Source: Diadema setosum (lineage: Eukaryota > Echinodermata > Echinoidea > Diadematoida > Diadematidae). Taken from it: DNA of 64,000 nucleotides. Under the pieces are notes generated by a model. The model did not search any database. It was not told where the DNA came from and saw only the letters and a list, made by a program, of their open reading frames with translations. The first letter of the stretch is position 1. Each line of letters starts with the position of its first letter. The DNA is taken from NCBI GenBank assembly GCA_033980235.1, contig CM067064.1, forward strand, positions 2,096,501-2,160,500, read 5' to 3'. Made by a program: the position numbers and the translations under genes. Positions 59,101-63,870 of this stretch are shown piece after piece.

Positions 59101-62100
59101 GCAGCTTGAATAAAAAGGCTTCGCAAACAAACTTATTATTTTTTTTTTTGTTGACCGATAACTACCGTGGTGCACTTACAACAGAAACGCGTTTAATGAA
59201 TCTTTCCTATATTACAATAAACTGACAACAAGAACAGAGATTGGAACTGGGGAAGGATTTATCAGCTAAATCATCAACCAATACATTGTTTCTACCTCTC
59301 CTTGTAAAGACGGGAAAACTTGAAAATTGTGAATCGATGCCATTATTACTTATAACCTACATTTCATGAGTGGCTTCTAGGAATAGAAATTTGGTTAAAA
59401 TACAGAAGGTATTTCAAAATATTTCCTTACTTCTATTAAAGTGGACATCTTTATTTTGGTTCCTGTTTTCACTGTGTGCTAGATATCAATGAATGCACGT
59501 CTTCCCCGTGTCAGAATGGTGCCACGTGCAACGACCTCGTGAATATGTACACATGTACATGCGTCGCAGGGTATACGGGCTATGACTGTGATATGAGTAC
59601 GTTTATCTCCGAAGCTGCATCCGTTTTTCTATAGGATATTTTTATACAGCTATCTTTGTTATTTCTTTGCATCTGCCACTCAGACCAATATTTGACATAC
59701 GCTGTCGACATTTACATCTGAATGAACATCTACGCATTTGGCGAGAGTCTCGACATATAGATCAATGTCAGAAAATTTCTTGAAATTTCGGTTTGGCAAT
59801 TCTTTTAGAAGAGTAAATTTTAAACGCAATTGAAATCAGCTTTAAGTTTGTTACCAAGATCTGAACAGTGAATGTATACCCATCTGATCTGCCTACGTCT
59901 TGCCACATTGAAAGAATAAGGGTATTGAATTGCAAGATTTGTGCTGTTACATCATGATGAGAAGTATTTTTTTTTTAAACCATAATACTTAGACACACAG
60001 GGATCTGGAAAAAAAATGTTGCACGTTTCGAAATTAATGCATATTCGCTTGACCTGAACACTTTTGTGTGTTTGGCACGTGCATTCTAGAACCAGTCTCA
60101 TGTTTTATTCTTTATCATTGGTGTCCAGATATCAACGAATGCTCAGGTGTAACATGCCAAAACGGAGGGACTTGTGTGGACGGCATAAACAGATTTGAGT
60201 GTGTGTGTGAGCCCGGATTCACAGGGACTTACTGCGAAATGAGTAAGTGATGCCAGAGACACCTCATTGATAGATCTGAAAATGTTAATCTCAAGTTTAA
60301 ACTCATATGCCCGAATTTACAAAGGAGGTACAATTTAAACCATGGTTTAAACAATGTAGAATTTGTTTGAAGCGCATGGCCTGTTTCATCAATCAGTCAT
60401 TTCGTCGACGACATGATCATTTCGTAAACGAAATGAACATTTCGTCAACGAAGAACTATCACAGACTGTCGGGAGATAGTTCTGTAGTCTTGTTGATGTA
60501 CGACACTTATCTAGAAGTCAGGAGATCGTTGCTTGCCCATGTTTTATTTTTTATCATGGCTACTACTAAAACACTGAATTATCGGTATTTATCTACTCGA
60601 TGAGGGGAAATTTGTCAATTAGCTACAATGATGTTCAACTTGTTTTCTCCCGGCATTGTTAATCAACGATAATGAATTGTTAGTTATGATTTCCTAGTTG
60701 GCGGAGATAAAGACCTTAGTGATGATATGACTCGCGTAGAACCATGCAAGGCAATCAACATCCTTTGACTTTTGAACATAAATATATAACTAGGAATAAA
60801 ATTGCATGCATTTGTTGTTGCTTTACTGGGCAAGGATCAGCGATACTTGCCGACTTTCATGAACAAGATGCGTATGCAGAAACTATTCATGTATGTGTAT
60901 TTCAGTTTTAATATTCAGTCAATTCTTGCTGCTTTGACGTGGCGTTTTCATTCAGATATCGACGAATGCAGCAGTTCCCCGTGTATGAATGGAGCCACCT
61001 GTATGGATGAGATTAATGCATACTCTTGTGAATGCCTTCCGGGATACGATGGACCCCTCTGTCAGAACGGTTAGACGCTGTTTCAGTGTTGTTAAAGGAC
61101 AGGTTCACCTTCATGAATGAATGCAGCAATATTAGTGGAAAACATAAATGAAAGTTTGAGGAAAATCTGACAATCTTTCCAAAACCTATGAATTTTTTTA
61201 TTGTAGTGCTGCCGTTACCACTGATTACTTGATAAGAACGCAACTATAAATGTGCGCTGTCACAAATACGCAGAATTATAGGATATAAAGAAAAATATAT
61301 AGACAATTTAACATTTTTCCACACATTCCCCCCACTTGTTACTAATTCATGAAAAAGGGTGATATCATTCCCACTGCCTTCTGAAATAGGCAAGTCATGT
61401 GCTCTTTTGTCATGCGGAAAGTATGAAAATTATGTTGAATGGGTGTATGGGTATATAGTATTCGTTGCTTTCATCTCATGATGATGATGCTTATATACAA
61501 ACATAACTTCTTCCTATCCCCAAAAAGTAACCACTGCTCTTTAAAGAATTTGGGAAATATTTACATCCTCGCATGGACAGATGATCGAGCATACGTTTAC
61601 GTAAGTTTCTCCCTTCCCTTGCCCCTCCAGTCATCAATGCAAGATCAGAAATCCTTCAATTTATTGCATATGTAGGGACCGTAATGACTATAATGAAAGT
61701 TAATCGCTATGTCTGCTTATGTTCTTCCGGATATACAGGCATCAATCTTATTACCAGTAATTACGATTTCCTAGAAGGCATTTACAGACTACGCACAGCG
61801 TTAAGTATAACGAATCACAGACAATCATTTCAACCGGCAAGTCGTGAAAGCGTTAAGTGACACGCTCTTCCAAAGTTAATAAAAGATGAACACACTATAT
61901 AAGAAATGTTCCAAATGTGAGAATAAAGGACAAAAAAACATTTCAAAATTGCTCATTTTCTAGTGAAATCTTTACACAAGATCTGTTCATGCGATCGATT
62001 TTAAGTCGGTCATTGATATCATTCAAGACACAGGTGACACCTTCTAACAAATTCTGTCATGGAAAGTGAATAATGTAACGAAGGCCGATAATAAAGTGTT

Positions 62101-62238
62101 CCTAAATACTGTATTTTATGGCAGATATTGATGAGTGTCTCCCCGACCCGTGTCAAAATGGCGGCACCTGCAATGACCTAGTAAACGGCTACACCTGTAC
62201 CTGTATTCCGGGATACACCGGCGATAACTGTGAAATAG
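29274..62238 (+). CDS. Large fibropellin-like EGF/CUB matrix gene with eight copies of an unknown domain (21 exons, 3' end outside)
   Basis: Twenty-one exons, total 5,044 nt, join in one frame; exon 1 ends in phase 1 and all later exons are phase 1-1. Order: signal peptide; EGF; CUB; EGF; EGF; eight copies of a 135-151 residue domain with a C-x6-C and a C-x4-C pair; eight EGFs. As I recall them, sea urchin fibropellins also start signal-EGF-CUB-EGF and add an avidin-like domain at the C-terminus; such an end would lie beyond this window. The unknown domains between EGF 3 and EGF 4 are, as far as I know, not part of fibropellin. Predicted to be secreted, disulfide-rich and heavily glycosylated (many N-x-S/T, plus Notch-type O-glycosylation consensus in the EGFs). 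Expected role is extracellular matrix or cell surface; function is inferred from architecture only. Confidence 0.9.
29344..29888 (+). other. Intron 1, first part: nothing recognised
   Basis: Intron 1 runs 29344-37745. This first stretch is AT-rich without recognisable repeats. Confidence 0.5.
29889..30265. repeat. TTAA foldback family 2, left part
   Basis: From TTAA at 29889: GTAGATTGAGTGAGTGCAGC, AGTTTGACGAAAATTGG, GCCGCCATCCCATG, CAATATAAAGAAAAAG, GGAAAGCAGGGGGCAC, in the same order as the full copy 30920-31485. The right arm is missing or unrecognisable. Confidence 0.7.
30266..30919 (+). other. Intron 1: no gene
   Basis: Noncoding. An A run (about 30604-30619) and a T run (about 30650-30660) bracket CGACGCGTTGATACGCCC. 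No element boundaries were recognised. Confidence 0.45.
30920..31485. mobile_element. TTAA foldback family 2, full copy (piggyBac-like MITE)
   Basis: 566 bp bounded by TTAA on both sides (30920-30923 and 31482-31485). The terminal ~135 bp are near-perfect inverted repeats: TTAAAGGAAACCAAAAC at the left, the inverse of TTAAAAGTAACCAAAAC at the right. Within them AATGTGGATTGAGTGAAAGC is mirrored exactly by GCTTTCACTCAATCCACATT. TTAA targets are diagnostic of piggyBac-type elements. No transposase is present. Relatives: 12290-12552, 14448-15080, 29889-30265, 61092-61440. Confidence 0.85.
31785..32110 (+). pseudogene. Decayed LINE ORF2 C-terminus
   Basis: In successive frames: [37 protein letters not shown], then [20 protein letters not shown]. 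These follow the LINE pattern L-WLPV-FRI-YKILS, KA--GLAPSYI-DL, PRTKSS-GDRAFS-AAP-LWN. Frameshifts and stops are present. Confidence 0.7.
32290..32390. repeat. CACTGTG repeat, partial copy
   Basis: GTGTGACCACATTG, ACACTGTGAGACACTGTTCTTTC match the 3' part of 21641-21915. Confidence 0.6.
32526..32805 (+). repeat. LINE 3' UTR-like segment with GAACTGAATTGA tail
   Basis: GAGGGGCCCACACTCTACAAG and AGTGGGTCCCTCC head the segment, which ends GAAATAAATATGACTTGAACTG. The same head (GGGGCCCACATCCTACAAGC ... TTGGGTCCCTCC) recurs at 34341-34383. The tail resembles short-repeat tails of CR1/L2 elements. Confidence 0.5.
32806..33542 (+). other. Intron 1: no gene
   Basis: AT-rich intronic DNA with a short interrupted GT tract near 33083-33107. 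Confidence 0.5.
33543..33717. repeat. GGCCCCATTTCAT foldback element, copy 2
   Basis: Inverse relative of 22531-22695: GGCCCCATTTCAT, TCTTGCTGGAATAGC, GATTCTTGTTGTTACCATGAC, AGCAAGAGTTGCTATC, then a T run and TTAATGGGACGC. Confidence 0.75.
33789..33808. repeat. Perfect 20-bp palindrome
   Basis: CTGAACTCTATAGAGTTCAG is fully self-complementary. A similar hairpin built on AGAACTCT is at 2741-2767. Confidence 0.8.
33862..34186. mobile_element. CpG-rich element flanked by TTA (PIF/Harbinger-like)
   Basis: GGGAGCTTTAGATT at the left and AATCTAAAGCTCC at the right are inverted. TTA flanks both ends (33859-33861, 34187-34189), the 3-bp target typical of PIF/Harbinger. The interior is rich in CG words (GACGCGTCGCGACGAG), unlike the AT-rich intron. 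No coding sequence is called. Confidence 0.75.
34190..34948 (+). other. Intron 1: repeat fragments, GA tract
   Basis: Holds the second GGGGCCCACATCCTACAAGC / TTGGGTCCCTCC segment (34341-34383) and a GA microsatellite (34909-34948). No gene. Confidence 0.5.
34949..35530 (-). pseudogene. 3' end of a LINE, minus strand
   Basis: On the minus strand a frame reads [20 protein letters not shown] then [10 protein letters not shown] and stops near 35412, matching the LINE ORF2 ending K-S-LY-A--LWN-LP--LR ... FK--LK. The 3' UTR ends with ACCGTGGTAAAATAAATAAAC and a (CAAACT)n tail (34950-34970 on +). Confidence 0.6.
35534..35607. repeat. Short interspersed repeat shared with 22711-22790
   Basis: Same blocks in the same order as the first copy, including ATGGGGCCCTATAC. 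Confidence 0.65.
35685..35822. repeat. 23-bp minisatellite, six copies
   Basis: Units start at 35685, 35708, 35731, 35754, 35777 and 35800, exactly 23 bp apart. The consensus opens GTCTCCACGAGGGAGCTCAT. Every copy keeps GGAGCTCAT; the variation is in CACGAGG versus CACAAAG or CATAAAG and in the last three bases. Confidence 0.95.
36105..36225. repeat. Duplicated segment, 69-bp period
   Basis: CAGTGTTTATATCAAGGAGC starts at 36105 and again at 36174. Both copies continue through CTCTAAGGCGTTGA and CAGAAA(A/C)ATATTTGCA. Confidence 0.9.
36474..37200 (-). pseudogene. 5'-truncated LINE reverse transcriptase, minus strand
   Basis: An uninterrupted minus-strand frame begins inside the reverse transcriptase at [18 protein letters not shown], the catalytic YADD. 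It continues with [47 protein letters not shown] and [11 protein letters not shown], all standard for Jockey/CR1-type ORF2. It stops after [11 protein letters not shown], short of the usual LWN-LP end. Everything before YADD is missing, as in ordinary 5' truncation. Confidence 0.85.
37201..37525 (+). other. Intron 1: no gene
   Basis: Noncoding between the LINE fragment and the tetranucleotide array. Confidence 0.5.
37526..37712. repeat. (GATA/AATA/AATG)n tetranucleotide array
   Basis: Irregular tetranucleotides (ATAGATAGATAGATAAATAG, later AATGAATGAATAAATG). Similar arrays occur at 26205-26306 and 56071-56252, so these may be retroelement tails. Confidence 0.9.
37746..37868 (+). CDS. Exon 2: EGF 1
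   Basis: Acceptor TTGTATTTTCAG, donor GTAAGT. 41 codons with six cysteines spaced 4-6-10-1-8, an EGF fold, followed by NRSVD, which includes an N-R-S glycosylation sequon. It lacks the calcium-binding N-terminal D-x-N-E motif. It directly precedes the CUB exon, as in fibropellins. Confidence 0.88.
37869..39823 (+). other. Intron 2
   Basis: AT-rich; TA-rich stretches at 38240-38285 and 38340-38362 and a small CACACATACACACAC tract near 38569. No other exon seen. Confidence 0.6.
39824..40165 (+). CDS. Exon 3: CUB domain
   Basis: Acceptor TTTCTTGATTTCAG, donor GTAAGG, 114 codons. The CUB pattern is clear: VCESG at the start, [19 protein letters not shown], then [30 protein letters not shown] and DGYSFMLSG at the end. 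Only the first cysteine pair is present (about residues 4 and 32); the second pair of classical CUB domains is absent. Sequons include NLT, NRT and NGT. CUB domains mediate protein or glycan binding in extracellular and developmental proteins. Confidence 0.88.
40166..41689 (+). other. Intron 3; three TGTCACAATT...TTGTGACA palindromes
   Basis: Imperfect palindromes at 40859-40879, 41226-41246 and 41331-41351 (TGTCACAATTGCCTTGTGAC and variants) suggest pieces of one decayed inverted-repeat element. No exon. Confidence 0.55.
41690..41809 (+). CDS. Exon 4: EGF 2
   Basis: Acceptor TTTATTCTAG, donor GTAAGT, 40 codons. EGF with CMNGGTC (O-fucose consensus before C3) and [11 protein letters not shown]-terminal DGDDC replaces D-x-N-E-C, so calcium binding is uncertain. 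Confidence 0.9.
41810..42564 (+). other. Intron 4
   Basis: Contains a G run (about 41902-41914) and an A run (about 42307-42319). Nothing else. Confidence 0.6.
42565..42678 (+). CDS. Exon 5: EGF 3 (GC donor)
   Basis: Acceptor AAATGTACCCCAG; 38 codons, EGF with CRSDPC (O-glucose consensus C-x-S-x-P-C), CLNGGTC (O-fucose consensus) and [10 protein letters not shown]. It ends GAAACAG|GCAAGA. Sister EGF exons end at the same codon with GT, so a GC-AG intron is the simplest reading. Confidence 0.87.
42679..43648 (+). other. Intron 5
   Basis: Has clustered GCATAATT words (43016-43156) and a short repeat built on ACCACAATG-GATTGG (43367-43415). No exon. Confidence 0.55.
43649..44101 (+). CDS. Exon 6: unknown four-cysteine domain, copy 1 (divergent)
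   Basis: Acceptor CTATATACAG, donor GTTTGT (weak), 151 codons. It shares with copies 2-8 the order G-x-hydrophobic start, an EGES-like turn, DLWGF (aligned to LW-T-F elsewhere), CDDMQYLC (C-x6-C), TSPSPAY and CTEVPC (C-x4-C). It is about ten residues longer than the others, with the extra length near [21 protein letters not shown] do not recognise the family. The alternating hydrophobic strands suggest a beta-sandwich; that is inference. Confidence 0.82.
44102..44711 (+). other. Intron 6
   Basis: Noncoding. Its last ~60 bases (GAGGTGCAAGTAATAGTGATTC) resemble the intron ends before copies 4 and 6. Confidence 0.6.
44712..45140 (+). CDS. Exon 7: unknown domain, copy 2 (subtype A)
   Basis: Acceptor CTGCCAACAG, donor GTAACT, 143 codons. 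Subtype A features: [48 protein letters not shown] and CQPVTC. From LWQFTAF onward it is almost identical in DNA to copies 4 and 6, but the first third differs clearly, a mosaic pattern. Confidence 0.88.
45141..46456 (+). other. Intron 7
   Basis: Begins like introns 9 and 11 (AACTAATAGTAT, CAACAAGGACC, TGATAGGAAACAAAT). Contains a G run (45174-45188) and a (TA)n tract (45283-45306). Confidence 0.6.
46457..46864 (+). CDS. Exon 8: unknown domain, copy 3 (subtype B)
   Basis: Acceptor TTATTGTGCAG, donor GTAGGT, 136 codons. Subtype B features: [48 protein letters not shown] and CYEVEC. The first ~30 residues ([20 protein letters not shown]) differ from copies 5 and 7; the rest is nearly identical. 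Several N-glycosylation sequons. Confidence 0.88.
46865..47577 (+). other. Intron 8, homologous to intron 10
   Basis: 713 bp. Shares long blocks with intron 10, including CATGTGCCCATCACGAG, AGGAGTCATACAG, TTCGATTGCATCACGGG and the last ~190 bases. GAGTC/GACTC words in both orientations mark an old foldback repeat carried along by the duplication. Confidence 0.75.
47578..48003 (+). CDS. Exon 9: unknown domain, copy 4 (subtype A)
   Basis: Acceptor TCGTTAAACAG, donor GTAAAT, 142 codons. Near-identical to copy 6 over its whole length ([40 protein letters not shown]). Cysteines CADVPYIC and CQPVTC. Confidence 0.88.
48004..48897 (+). other. Intron 9, homologous to intron 11; (ATT)n
   Basis: An (ATT)n microsatellite at 48022-48088 is followed by about 400 bp closely matching intron 11 (CCAGCAAGGACCAGGTC, ACTTTAAACCTGGGAGGAC, CTTCGAGAATCCGACCGGAG). 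Confidence 0.8.
48898..49305 (+). CDS. Exon 10: unknown domain, copy 5 (subtype B)
   Basis: Acceptor TTATTGTGCAG, donor GTAGGT, 136 codons. Opens [20 protein letters not shown] and continues with the subtype B core. Differs from copy 7 by a handful of residues. Confidence 0.88.
49306..50953 (+). other. Intron 10, homologous to intron 8 plus ~0.9 kb insertion
   Basis: The first ~500 bp and the last ~260 bp match intron 8. The middle (about 49815-50690) has no counterpart there and contains the pentanucleotide array, so it is an insertion after the duplication or a loss from intron 8. Confidence 0.75.
50186..50457. repeat. Pentanucleotide (ACAAT/ACCAT)n array
   Basis: About 270 bp of ATACA and ATACC pentamers with occasional ACAGT. 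All overlapping YNTIQ or YCIVL open frames are translations of this array. Confidence 0.95.
50954..51379 (+). CDS. Exon 11: unknown domain, copy 6 (subtype A)
   Basis: Acceptor CTCCTTAAACAG, donor GTAACT, 142 codons. Same subtype A core as copies 2 and 4; near the end it reads [20 protein letters not shown] instead of the [12 protein letters not shown] of the others. Confidence 0.88.
51380..52211 (+). other. Intron 11, homologous to intron 9
   Basis: Matches intron 9 over most of its length but lacks the (ATT)n array. No exon. Confidence 0.75.
52212..52619 (+). CDS. Exon 12: unknown domain, copy 7 (subtype B)
   Basis: Acceptor TTATTGTGCAG, donor GTAGGT, 136 codons. [20 protein letters not shown] and [10 protein letters not shown] (G to D and V to L relative to copy 5), otherwise the subtype B core with CSQFRYIC and CYEVEC. 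Confidence 0.88.
52620..53608 (+). other. Intron 12
   Basis: Starts like introns 8 and 10 (GTAGGTGT, AGTTCAC, GTGGACAACGAC) and then diverges. Short TAC/ATC trinucleotide tracts at 52996-53040. Contains the foldback element at 53269-53446. Confidence 0.65.
53269..53446. repeat. GGGATCNGTTCATGAA foldback element
   Basis: GGGATCAGTTCCATGAAAGT at the left is mirrored by TTCATGAAACGGATCCC at the right. Inside, GTCTTATGAGAGAC, TGACTTCATGAA and AAGACTTTCATGTGATG repeat the motif. No coding content. Confidence 0.8.
53609..54013 (+). CDS. Exon 13: unknown domain, copy 8 (divergent)
   Basis: Acceptor ACTTGAATTGCAG, donor GTAGCT, 135 codons. Keeps [48 protein letters not shown] (C-x6-C), SSVDFSL and CVPITC (C-x4-C). 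It is equally distant from subtypes A and B. The last copy before the second EGF block. Confidence 0.86.
54014..55253 (+). other. Intron 13
   Basis: 1.2 kb of AT-rich DNA with no recognised element or exon. Confidence 0.55.
55254..55367 (+). CDS. Exon 14: EGF 4 (calcium-binding)
   Basis: 38 codons; acceptor TTTCGTCCAAG, donor GTAAGT. DVNEC start (calcium motif), CSSAPC (O-glucose consensus), CRNGATC (O-fucose consensus), [12 protein letters not shown] (Asp/Asn hydroxylation consensus). Confidence 0.9.
55661..55846. mobile_element. pogo/Tigger-like MITE with TA target
   Basis: 186 bp with TA on both sides (55659-55660, 55847-55848). Left end CAGTGCACTCCCGTTATAAC and right end GTTATAACGGGAGTCTACTG are inverted. 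GTTATAACGAA recurs inside. CAGT...ACTG ends with a TA target fit Tc1/mariner-pogo elements. Confidence 0.85.
56071..56252. repeat. (AATA/GATA/AATG)n tetranucleotide array
   Basis: Starts as AATGAATAAATAAATAAATA and becomes irregular. Likely retroelement tail or microsatellite. Confidence 0.9.
56352..56465 (+). CDS. Exon 15: EGF 5 (calcium-binding)
   Basis: Acceptor TTTCATATCAAG, donor [35 protein letters not shown]: calcium, O-glucose, O-fucose and hydroxylation consensus all present. Nearly identical to EGF 6 and 7. Confidence 0.92.
56466..57062 (+). other. Intron 15
   Basis: No repeats recognised. Its 3' end (TCTCTGTCTCTTTCACATTC) is similar to the ends of introns 14 and 16. Confidence 0.6.
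57063..57176 (+). CDS. Exon 16: EGF 6 (calcium-binding)
   Basis: Same sequence as EGF 5 apart from GYTGVECQ at the end. Donor GTAAGA. Confidence 0.92.
57177..58620 (+). other. Intron 16; LINE-like 3' tail and 2 x ~65-bp repeat
   Basis: GTTCAGTTCAGTTCAG (57780-57803) followed by TTTTTATTTCTGCATTTCAA reads on the minus strand as a retroelement 3' end with a (TGAAC)n tail. AAAATCTTGCCACTCACTGA occurs twice (about 58037 and 58101), a short tandem duplication. Confidence 0.6.
58621..58734 (+). CDS. Exon 17: EGF 7 (calcium-binding)
   Basis: Third near-identical EGF of the 5-6-7 group, ending GYTDTECQI. Acceptor GTCACCTTCAG, donor GTAAGA. Confidence 0.92.
58735..59482 (+). other. Intron 17
   Basis: AT-rich, nothing recognised. 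The open frame continuing past exon 17 is intron read-through. Confidence 0.6.
59483..59596 (+). CDS. Exon 18: EGF 8 (calcium-binding)
   Basis: Acceptor ACTGTGTGCTAG, donor [42 protein letters not shown]. The exon ends with A, not G, so the first residue of the next EGF becomes Asn. Confidence 0.9.
59597..60128 (+). other. Intron 18
   Basis: 532 bp, nothing recognised. Confidence 0.6.
60129..60242 (+). CDS. Exon 19: EGF 9
   Basis: Acceptor TTGGTGTCCAG, donor GTAAGT. Starts NINEC (Asn from the split codon), CSGVTC (no O-glucose consensus), [19 protein letters not shown]. Again ends with A. Confidence 0.9.
60243..60955 (+). other. Intron 19
   Basis: Contains a partial copy of foldback family 1 (60305-60460). 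Confidence 0.6.
60305..60460. repeat. Foldback family 1, diverged partial copy
   Basis: TGCCCGAATTTACAAAGGAGG, ACCATGGTTTAAAC, CATGGCCTGTTTC, CAGTCATTTCGT and repeated ATTTCGT-AACGAA words match 83-415 in order. Confidence 0.6.
60956..61069 (+). CDS. Exon 20: EGF 10
   Basis: Acceptor CGTTTTCATTCAG, donor GTTAGA (weak). [36 protein letters not shown]. Confidence 0.88.
61092..61440. repeat. TTAA foldback family 2, diverged copy
   Basis: TTAAAGGACAGGTTCACC, AATGCAGCAATATTAGTGG, AAGTTTGAGGAAAATCTGAC, CCAAAACCTATGAATT, then inverse-type blocks GTGCTCTTTTGTCATGC and TATGTTGAA. Confidence 0.7.
61673..61757 (+). pseudogene. Decayed EGF exon
   Basis: One frame reads [14 protein letters not shown] followed by INLIT. 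It matches the second half of the neighbouring EGFs ([17 protein letters not shown]), but the last cysteine is lost. The part before it (GTVMTIMK) has lost cysteines 1-3. No usable acceptor is present. A remnant of an additional EGF exon. Confidence 0.6.
62125..62238 (+). CDS. Exon 21: EGF 11 (calcium-binding)
   Basis: Acceptor TATTTTATGGCAG, donor [44 protein letters not shown]. Last exon seen; it is phase 1 at the end, so the gene must continue. Confidence 0.9.
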
Positions 62239-62712
62239 GTAAAATAAGTTTGCGTGTAGCGGATATTTGACAAAGGTTATGCAGGATGTTGGGATGTCAG
62301 CGTAGACGGAAAATGTTGTGTAAAGTAAGTTAGAAAACACGGGCATTTGCTGGAAGCAAAAATATTTCCCCTTCTTACCTGGGATTACCCTGTTTGTGCC
62401 AGATATGTGAACAGATTCACATGACGCTGACTGATTGACATGAATTTTTATGCTGTCCGAAAACTTTACGAATTTATGTTTCGACATCTTTCCATTCTTT
62501 TGACGCACGAGAATAATTTTGGACCGTCATTTCATTTGTATCTGGACTTTCTACGAAGATCTCAAAGGAGTAAAAGGCAATTGCATTGGCTGCCATCAAA
62601 TTGACTTCAAGATTTTAATCATCTCTTTCACCTGTCAATAGGCTTTATGCTGTATGTCGAAGTTTGGTCGCTTTTCATCTTGTCTTATTCCCTCTTCTCT
62701 CTCTTATGCGTT
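62239..62712 (+). other. Intron 21, first part
   Basis: Nothing recognised. Confidence 0.55.
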
Positions 62713-63870
62713 TTTATGCCTCCGCCACGAAGTGGTGCCGGAGGCATTATGCTTTCGGGTTGTCCGTCCGTCCGTCCGTCCGTCCTTCCGTCCGTCCGTC
62801 CTTCCGTCCGTCCGTCCGTCTGTCCGTCCGTCCGTCCTTCCGTCCGTCCGTAATGAATTTTGTGGACAAGGTAACTGTCGAAACCTGTTGAGGTATCCTA
62901 ATGAAACTTGGCATGTATGTGTATTAGGGGGTGAAGTTGTGCCTATCAACTTTTGGGTGCACATGCTCAAGGTCAAAGGTCAAAAGGTCAAGGTCAAATA
63001 CATAAAATTTCACTATTTCCACCATATCTATTGAAGGCCTGAAGATATTTTCTTGAAACTTAGTGTATACATGTTTTACCCAATTAAGATTCTCCGGTGA
63101 AAGTTTGGGTCATGAGGTCAAAGGTTAAAGGTCAAAAGGTCAGGGTCAAATACATAAAATTTCACTATTTCCACCATATCTATTGAATGCCTAGAGAGAT
63201 TTTCTTGAAACTTAGTGTATACATGTATTACCCAATTAAGATTCTCTGGTGAAAGTTTGGGTCATGAGGTCAAAGGTCAAAGGTCAAAAGGTCAAGTAAA
63301 AATATTAAAACTTCTTTTTTTTCTCCGTACCTTGGAAAATTGTTCAAGGTATCTTCATGGAACATAGTATATACATGTACTGACTGGAAGTGATTATCTA
63401 GAGAATGTAGGGTTCATGGGGTCAAAGGTCAGGGGTCAAAGGTCAAGTGCAAGACTTCAAAATTTTACTATTACCCTCATATTTATGCAATGCCAGCAGG
63501 GTTATTTTTTTTTTTACACTTGGTGTATGCGTGTGTAACCTAATAAAAATTCTCTGGAAAGTTTTTTTTTTTTCTCTTTTTGCCTCAAAGGTCAAAAGGT
63601 CAAAGATCAAGTGAAAGTGCTGAACTAACTTTTTCCTCCATATCTCGGAAGTGGCTCAAGTTACCTTGAAACTTAGTACATATTATGCATGTTCTACCTG
63701 AAAGTAATTATCTTATGAATTTTAGGGTCAAGGAGCAGATGAAAATGGTAACAATTTACTATTCAATTCAGAAATTGCACTTTTTCTCCACACCTGTACC
63801 TTGAAAATTACTCAATGCCTAAATGTATGAATGGGTCAAAGTCAAGTTAAAGTCCTTAAATCCCTAGATA
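62713..63870. repeat. TCCG/AGGTCA interspersed repeat with internal ~190-bp units
   Basis: Starts with a hairpin (GCCTCCGCCACGAAGTGGTG, closing CCGGAGGC), then a (TCCG)n tract (62761-62850). It continues with successive diverged units of CCATATCTATTGAA, TTGAAACTTAGTGTATACAT, CC(A/T)AATTAAGATTCTC and GGTCAAAGGTCAAAGGTCA. No coding content; the serine/valine/arginine/proline open frames are TCCG translations. Confidence 0.8.

Larger units (their letters stand above)
61070..62124 (+). other. Intron 20
   Basis: Contains a family-2 TTAA foldback copy and a decayed EGF exon (both listed). Confidence 0.6.

Noticed and set aside
8079..63600. CRISPR-like regularly spaced repeats
   Set aside because: The tandem arrays (trinucleotide, 23-bp, 235-bp, TCCG/AGGTCA) have no unique spacers, and the DNA is animal; they are micro- or minisatellites or transposon-derived.
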